Assembly: GCF_000002865.3 (NCBI RefSeq)
Contig: NW_001865057.1
Span: forward strand, 6,173-29,921
DNA from: Monosiga brevicollis MX1
Lineage: Eukaryota > Opisthokonta > Choanoflagellata > Craspedida > Salpingoecidae
DNA: 23,749 nucleotides
Direction: 5' to 3'
This document shows, one piece after another, positions 19,801-23,749 of this stretch. Every line of letters begins with the position of its first letter. Position 1 is the stretch's first letter. The position numbers were made by a program, and so were the translations under genes. The notes under the pieces were generated by a model. The model worked only from the letters and a program-made list of their open reading frames with translations. It searched no databases and was not told the origin of the DNA.

Positions 19801-21085
19801 CATCGCGCAGATTGACGGGGGCGGGTCGTTCGATAACGGAAGTAGTCCGGCGCGAGCTAGCGCGTCGCACGGGGGTCGGCCCCTTCTCACCAGCTGTGTC
19901 CACTGCTGTCTCCTTGAGGAGTTCTTTGGGTGTACGGGCGGGACTCTGATCTCGAGCGGGTTTCGAGGTTGGGACTGGGGCTGGGACCGGGGTGGCTTCA
20001 GGGGTGTTCCCGGACTGAATGGTGCTGAGGGGTGCTGCTGCTTGAGCGGATGTGCGTCGTCCTCCCCAGCCCCGGCTCTGGCCGAGGGAGGTAGAGTTGT
20101 TGACGCTGGCATCGGTTGTTTCAGGCTTGCGTTTCTTGCGGCGGAGAAAGCCTCGAAACATGCCCTGGAGCTTGATGGCGGCATCGTATTCGGTAATGGC
20201 AGGCTGCTCTGTCAGCTTGGGACGGGGCTGTGGATCAAAAATCTCTGCCATTTGCATGTCCTCAGTCAAATGCTCCAATACTTCCTGTTCTTCTAGAACC
20301 TGCTGGACTTGGTGCGCGTACTGCAGCATGCGGTTCTGCAAGAGGTCACATCATGGAGCAGAGTGAAGAAGAACGACGCAAACAAAGCAAAAGGCGCGGG
20401 TGTTGGACTCAACGTTGCGGCGCGCTTTCACCCAAAAGGGTGCAACGTACACCGAAGCGCAGGCGAACGAGGGCCATGGCACGTAGAATCCTAAGCGGGG
20501 AAAAAGGAATAAGCTAGGAGTCGGGATGTTGCGAGGGGACGGGCGGCATTTTCAAAGAATCGGGGGTCGAAACCCAAGAGGAGCGTACAGAAGAATGGCG
20601 AGGAAGATGTTCACAATGAAGAGGCGAGGGATCCAAAAGGTTGCATCTCGGTCAAGGGTGCGCTCGGAGCCATCGCTACGGCGGGCGGGAAAGGGATTGA
20701 CGCCAAAGACGGCTTCAAACACAATGATGACAAGAACACTCCAGATGAAATAGGCAATGCTGGTGTAGAGGGCAGTGAAGACAAGGCGGCGCCGTTGAGA
20801 CTTGTCGAGTTTGATGGCAATGGTGATTGTGAACCAGACCACGGCACAGACGCCCATCCAAAGGCCAATGGCTGCGACGATAAAGATGCCCCAGGCAGGA
20901 ACGCTGGCATTGGCGATGAGAGTGCCTGGCCAGATGATGCGAGCGAGAACTGAGATACCGGCTATCACAATGGCCACCGTGAACCAGCCGAGCCAGTGGC
21001 GTCTGTTCCAGCTCCGCCATGCCGTCTGTTCAATGGGCACCAGCAGCGAGTCACGGTCGATGCCCGTTGACTTTTTGGGATCCAT
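16844..21085 (-). CDS. MscS-family mechanosensitive ion channel with IQ motif
   Basis: Twelve exons: 21085-20589, 20490-20451, 20335-19550, 19446-19312, 19085-18843, 18660-18508, 18406-18380, 18288-18203, 18117-18044, 17941-17846, 17731-17586, 17422-16844. They encode 953 residues. Hydrophobic helices lie at about 32-52, 63-90, 102-128 and 152-175. The pore helix region (about 570-618) ends 'ALSFIFAESAKN' and continues through a 27-nt exon 'LFNSFIFLF' into 'VMHPFDIGDRV', the family's SAxN-x-F-x-S-x-x-F-x-x-HPFDxGD signature, then the beta domain ('VWDGRVVTIANHSLYPKEL'). A cytosolic linker (about 180-441) holds a perfect IQ motif 'LQGMFRGFLRR' (235-245) and a Lys/His-rich patch (380-400). An EF-hand-like segment (about 525-545) precedes the pore, as in fungal and plant relatives. 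The C-tail is Pro/Thr-rich and probably disordered. The channel should open under membrane tension in the plasma or an internal membrane; which one is unknown. Confidence 0.93.
17456..17503. repeat. purine-rich tract in last MscS intron
   Basis: The A/G-rich plus strand (AAGAAAGAGAGAAG-like units) lies about 35 nt before the acceptor of the last exon on the sense strand, where it is pyrimidine-rich. Confidence 0.8.
18137..18186. repeat. A runs and (AAAG)n in MscS intron
   Basis: A11 and A16 runs, then about four AAAG units, fill most of the 85-nt intron between exons 8 and 9. On the sense strand this is a T-rich tract ending near the acceptor at 18118. Confidence 0.9.
19099..19166. repeat. 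long A-rich tract in MscS intron
   Basis: About 68 nt of A broken by GG, G and C lie in the intron between the exons ending at 19312 and starting at 19085. The sense strand is T-rich and ends about 14 nt before the 3' splice site. Confidence 0.9.
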
Positions 21086-21433
21086 GCTGGCGGGTTGGCA
21101 GTTCAAGACACAGTCACAGTGCGAGGACCAGCAACCACTGCTGCTGCGGTACAACTAGCAGAAACTCGAGGGCATACGAGACCACTGGGTCATGCTTTCC
21201 TCCTTTCAATGCCTGCATAGACACGACGAGGCCTTTTTTTTTTTTTTTTTTTTCTGTTCGGGCGAGGGCAGACGCAATGCTGGACCACGGCCCGCACGGC
21301 AGCCCAAAGCAACTTCTATACTGTCAAAGTCCAAGTCACACAAACGCGCGTCCCCACGTTGGCGGCACAGAGCACCCCCACCCCCACGATGCATTCGAGG
21401 CGACCCGAAAAAGGGGGAAAATGATGCCAGCAA

Positions 21434-21467
21434 CGCGCGTGGTGTGTGTGTGAGCGCGCATGCGCAT
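21434..21467. repeat. alternating CG/TG/CG purine-pyrimidine stretch
   Basis: A CGCGCG-like, then GTGTGTGT, then GCGCGCATGCGCA arrangement is a good Z-DNA-prone sequence. It lies about 350 nt upstream of the MscS start. Confidence 0.7.
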
Positions 21468-21477
21468 CAAAGTTAAA

Positions 21478-21500
21478 TTTTTTTTTTTTTTTTTTTTTTT
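21478..21500 (+). repeat. T23 homopolymer
   Basis: An uninterrupted run of 23 T on the plus strand in the divergent intergenic region. A similar T20 run is at 21234-21253. Confidence 0.95.
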
Positions 21501-21731
21501 AAAACGACTCCAACAATCCCATGTGTTCCAAGCCTTGAATGGGGGGGTGGGGGATGGTATTCTCATTCCCTGGCTCAATTTCAAACGACTGGTTCCCGTT
21601 GCTCCGTGCTTGACGGCTGGTGAAGAAACAGCTCCAAGACGTAGAGACTGGGCTCCGTGTCACGGCTCTGCTCGGGGGCCGGCGATGCACAGCCTCCGTC
21701 GTTGCTGCCATTTGACATGACCAGCAATGCA

Positions 21732-21739
21732 TGACGTCA
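21732..21739. promoter_or_regulatory. CRE palindrome TGACGTCA
   Basis: A perfect cAMP-response-element/ATF consensus palindrome, flanked by AT base pairs that extend it to ATGACGTCAT. It lies 4 nt before the (CA)35 tract and roughly midway between the two divergent start codons. It is a candidate bZIP binding site; binding is not shown. Confidence 0.5.
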
Positions 21740-21740
21740 T

Positions 21741-21743
<3 letters not shown>

Positions 21744-21814
<71 letters not shown>
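21744..21814. repeat. (CA)35 microsatellite
   Basis: A perfect dinucleotide array of 71 nt in the divergent intergenic region. It is likely length-variable and Z-DNA-prone. It is complementary to the (TG)24 array at 22267-22314. Confidence 0.98.
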
Positions 21815-21816
<2 letters not shown>

Positions 21817-22263
21817 TGGGAAGTTCGAAGAAGCTTAAGGAACAGTTGGAGGGTCAGCAGCTCCAATAGCTTTAGTTCAAATCAGTGGGTGGGCGCATCA
21901 ACGGGGTTAGGGTGCTTGTGTGCATATGACCATCGCTTGCCGGCACACCACTCCCACAACCCGTGAGGCATGCAGGCATGGTTTGGTTGCAAGGCGAGAG
22001 CTCACATCGGGGAGAGAGTGTGGCGGTTTTCTTTGCATGGGCAAGCACCTGTCAACTCGGCGCCTGCCTTACGCCACTGACCGATCTGCCGCCCTGTCTT
22101 TGTTCTTTGCATAGCGATGCAACTGCCGCGGCCATGCGTGCCTCTGATGGCGACGCCTCTACTCAGACCAATACGCCAACAGCCGAAAAGGCATCTCTGC
22201 TCCGGTTGCCGTTTTCTCGGTCACGCAACGTGTGTGTGCCCACTCCTTGTATTGTTTGCCTAC

Positions 22264-22266
<3 letters not shown>

Positions 22267-22314
<48 letters not shown>
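22267..22314. repeat. (TG)24 microsatellite next to a likely 3' splice site
   Basis: A perfect (TG)24 array is followed by TTTTCCAACCAG, a good acceptor ending at 22326. A GTGTGT donor lies at 22230. The array therefore probably lies in a 97-nt 5' UTR intron of HIBADH, right at the 3' splice site. Confidence 0.9.
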
Positions 22315-22319
<5 letters not shown>

Positions 22320-22364
22320 CAACCAGGGTCACCCAGAGGCACCAGAGCGGCAGACGGGAAGAAG

Positions 22365-23658
22365 ATGATGATGATGGCGACGACAGGGACGCTGCGGCGA
22401 TTGGCCGCCGTGGGCACGCGCCGGGACCTCAGTACCAGCTTGGCGGCGGCTGCGCGCGTTGGTTTTATTGGCCTTGGTCAAATGGGCAACCGTATGGCGA
22501 AGAACGTCGCCAAGGCCGGACACGATCTCGTCTTGTACGACGTGAATCGCCAGTCCGTTGACGAGGTGGCAGCCACGTCGGCCAAGGTGAGTTAATCGTG
22601 GTCTCAATTGGGCCATTCAAGCTTGTACCTGTGGTCTTGTACCAGTAGCTATGTATGAGCCACATGATTTCCGCTCACGAGCCTCTAACGTCAATGTGTC
22701 CAGGCTCGCGCTGCCGACTCGGTCGCCGAGGTCGCTGCAGGTGCCGAGGTGGTCATTACCATGTTGCCGGAAGGGTACGCGGCCAGACGCTTTCTGAATG
22801 GCGTGGTGCTCGTGATTATCATTCGTCCTTGTCGCGAGCATGACTCACGTTGTCGCCGGCTTTGCCGCCCCTTTGCTTGGCACTTTGTTCTGCGCGTGCA
22901 CGCATGCTCGCGTGCAACAGCTCGCACGTTCGGGGCGTGTATCAGGGCGACCAGGGCCTTTTTGCGGCGGCCTCGCCCGATACACTTTTCATTGATGGTT
23001 CCACCATTGATGTGGCCACGGCCACCCTGCTGGCTCACGAGGCTGAAGAGAGTGGCCATGCCATGCTGGACGCCCCCGTATCTGGCGGTTCGTAGATGGA
23101 GTGCCCTCCCTGGCTTGGCTCGTACCCCTTTCTTCGTCAAGCGCAGCATGGTTTCACTTGACCGAATCGGATCGATGCGTGGCAGGTGTCGGAGGCGCTG
23201 AAGCTGGCACTCTGACCTTTATGGTCGGCGGCACGCCGGCCGCCTTTGATCGTGCGGCCCCCGTTCTCGCCTCAATGGGCAAGAATGTCGTGCACTGCGG
23301 TGCCAACGGAACGGGGCAGGTCGGTCCCCCCCTACGTCCCCTTCTTGTCTGCTAGAGCACATGGCGGGGAGAATGGGCTGCTTCTCACTCTGGTTCAATC
23401 CGCCACAATAATCCTTCATGTCAGGTTGCCAAGATGTGCAACAACATGCTTCTGGCCATTGGCATGCTCGGCACCTGCGAGGCTATGGCCTTGGGTCAGC
23501 GCATGGGCATGGACCCAAAAGTTTTGGCCGGTATCATCAACACCTCCACCGGCCGCTGCTGGTCCAGTGACACCTACAACCCAAGCCCCGGTGTAATTGA
23601 TGGCGTGCCCTCCTCACGCAACTACGAGGGTGGCTTTGCCACCGAGCTTATGGCCAAG
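22365..23658 (+). CDS. HIBADH: 3-hydroxyisobutyrate dehydrogenase, mitochondrial, 3'-partial
   Basis: Coding exons in the window are 22365-22586, 22704-22774, 22921-23087, 23186-23319 and 23425-23658: 276 residues in frame, with the last donor at 23659. About 40-60 residues remain outside the window (human 336). The enzyme oxidises 3-hydroxyisobutyrate to methylmalonate semialdehyde with NAD+ in mitochondrial valine breakdown. The N-terminus is rich in Arg, Ala and Ser and lacks acids ('[17 protein letters not shown]'), as expected of a targeting peptide. The Rossmann motif is 'GFIGLGQMG', followed by 'VVITMLPEG', the substrate loop 'MLDAPVSGG', and '[12 protein letters not shown]', whose Lys is the family's catalytic residue. 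'[11 protein letters not shown]' is specific to HIBADH rather than to other beta-hydroxyacid dehydrogenases. Four consecutive in-frame ATGs (22365-22376) make the exact start uncertain by up to three residues. Confidence 0.96.
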
Positions 23659-23749
23659 GTCCTTGCGCACGGCACACCCCATTGCTGCCACATTCATGCG
23701 TTTTTGAGGAGCAATTCGCACAACTTGGGCATTTCGCACCCCTTTCCTT
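23659..23749 (+). other. start of the next HIBADH intron, cut by the window edge
   Basis: After the donor (GTCCTT) no acceptor plus coding match is seen before the window ends. The family's next residues (an AKDLxLAxD-type helix) are expected just to the right. Confidence 0.7.

Larger units (their letters stand above)
21086..22364. promoter_or_regulatory. divergent intergenic region between MscS and HIBADH genes
   Basis: About 1.28 kb separates two divergent start codons. It contains T runs (21234-21253 and 21478-21500), an alternating CG/GT/CG/CA stretch (21434-21467), a CRE palindrome, a (CA)35 tract and a (TG)24 tract. No complete extra gene could be supported. The right end probably holds HIBADH 5' UTR exon sequence and a 5' UTR intron. 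Confidence 0.6.

Noticed and set aside
21727-21866. Cys-Val and Thr-His repeat proteins
   Set aside because: They are translations of the (CA)n microsatellite with no supported splice sites.
1-23749. CRISPR array, insertion sequences, operons or rRNA
   Set aside because: No spaced direct repeats, transposase motifs or rRNA segments were seen, and the genes have spliceosomal introns.

Overview
This window is nuclear DNA from an intron-rich eukaryote. It holds seven recognisable protein genes plus one unidentified candidate. Every gene is interrupted by short GT-AG introns, mostly about 70-400 nt, and reading frames become continuous only after splicing. The gene set is of unicellular-opisthokont type: a GAP1-family RasGAP with a Btk zinc motif, an ANCHR/ZFYVE19-like FYVE protein, a GCC2/GCC185 golgin and an animal/fungal-type TOM20. 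A choanoflagellate such as Monosiga is the best guess, but this is an inference from gene content and gene structure, not from a database match.

Layout from left to right: the 3' part of an Mpv17/PMP22-family membrane protein gene (+, 1-763, 5' end outside the window); a ZFYVE19/ANCHR-like gene (-, 850-2703); a 24-exon GAP1-type RasGAP (-, 3081-8292); a 16-exon GRIP-domain golgin of GCC2 type (-, 9007-14623); a possible small unidentified gene (-, about 14834-15112); TOM20 (+, 15338-16120); a 12-exon MscS-family mechanosensitive channel (-, 16844-21085); and the first five coding exons of mitochondrial 3-hydroxyisobutyrate dehydrogenase (+, 22365-23658, 3' end outside the window). Exon ends were placed by matching GT-AG sites, codon phase and family alignment together. 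In each complete model the coding length is a whole number of codons: 517, 830, 1205, 124 and 953 residues for the five complete genes.

The genes do not form a pathway. ZFYVE19, RasGAP and GCC2 act in abscission, Ras signalling and Golgi tethering. The three plus-strand genes (Mpv17 family, TOM20, HIBADH) are all expected to be mitochondrial or organellar, which may be chance.

The most unusual material is: a (GAA)n/(TTC)n run of about 74 units in a GCC2 intron; a general tendency for intronic tracts to be pyrimidine-rich on the sense strand; complementary (CA)35 and (TG)24 tracts with a perfect palindromic CRE between the divergent MscS and HIBADH genes; a perfect IQ (calmodulin-binding) motif in the MscS channel together with a degenerate EF-hand-like segment; three MIM1-like helices in the ANCHR-like protein; and an upstream frame at HIBADH whose relation to the main frame depends on whether a TG-repeat intron is spliced. 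No bacterial-type operon, CRISPR array, transposase or rRNA/tRNA gene was found.
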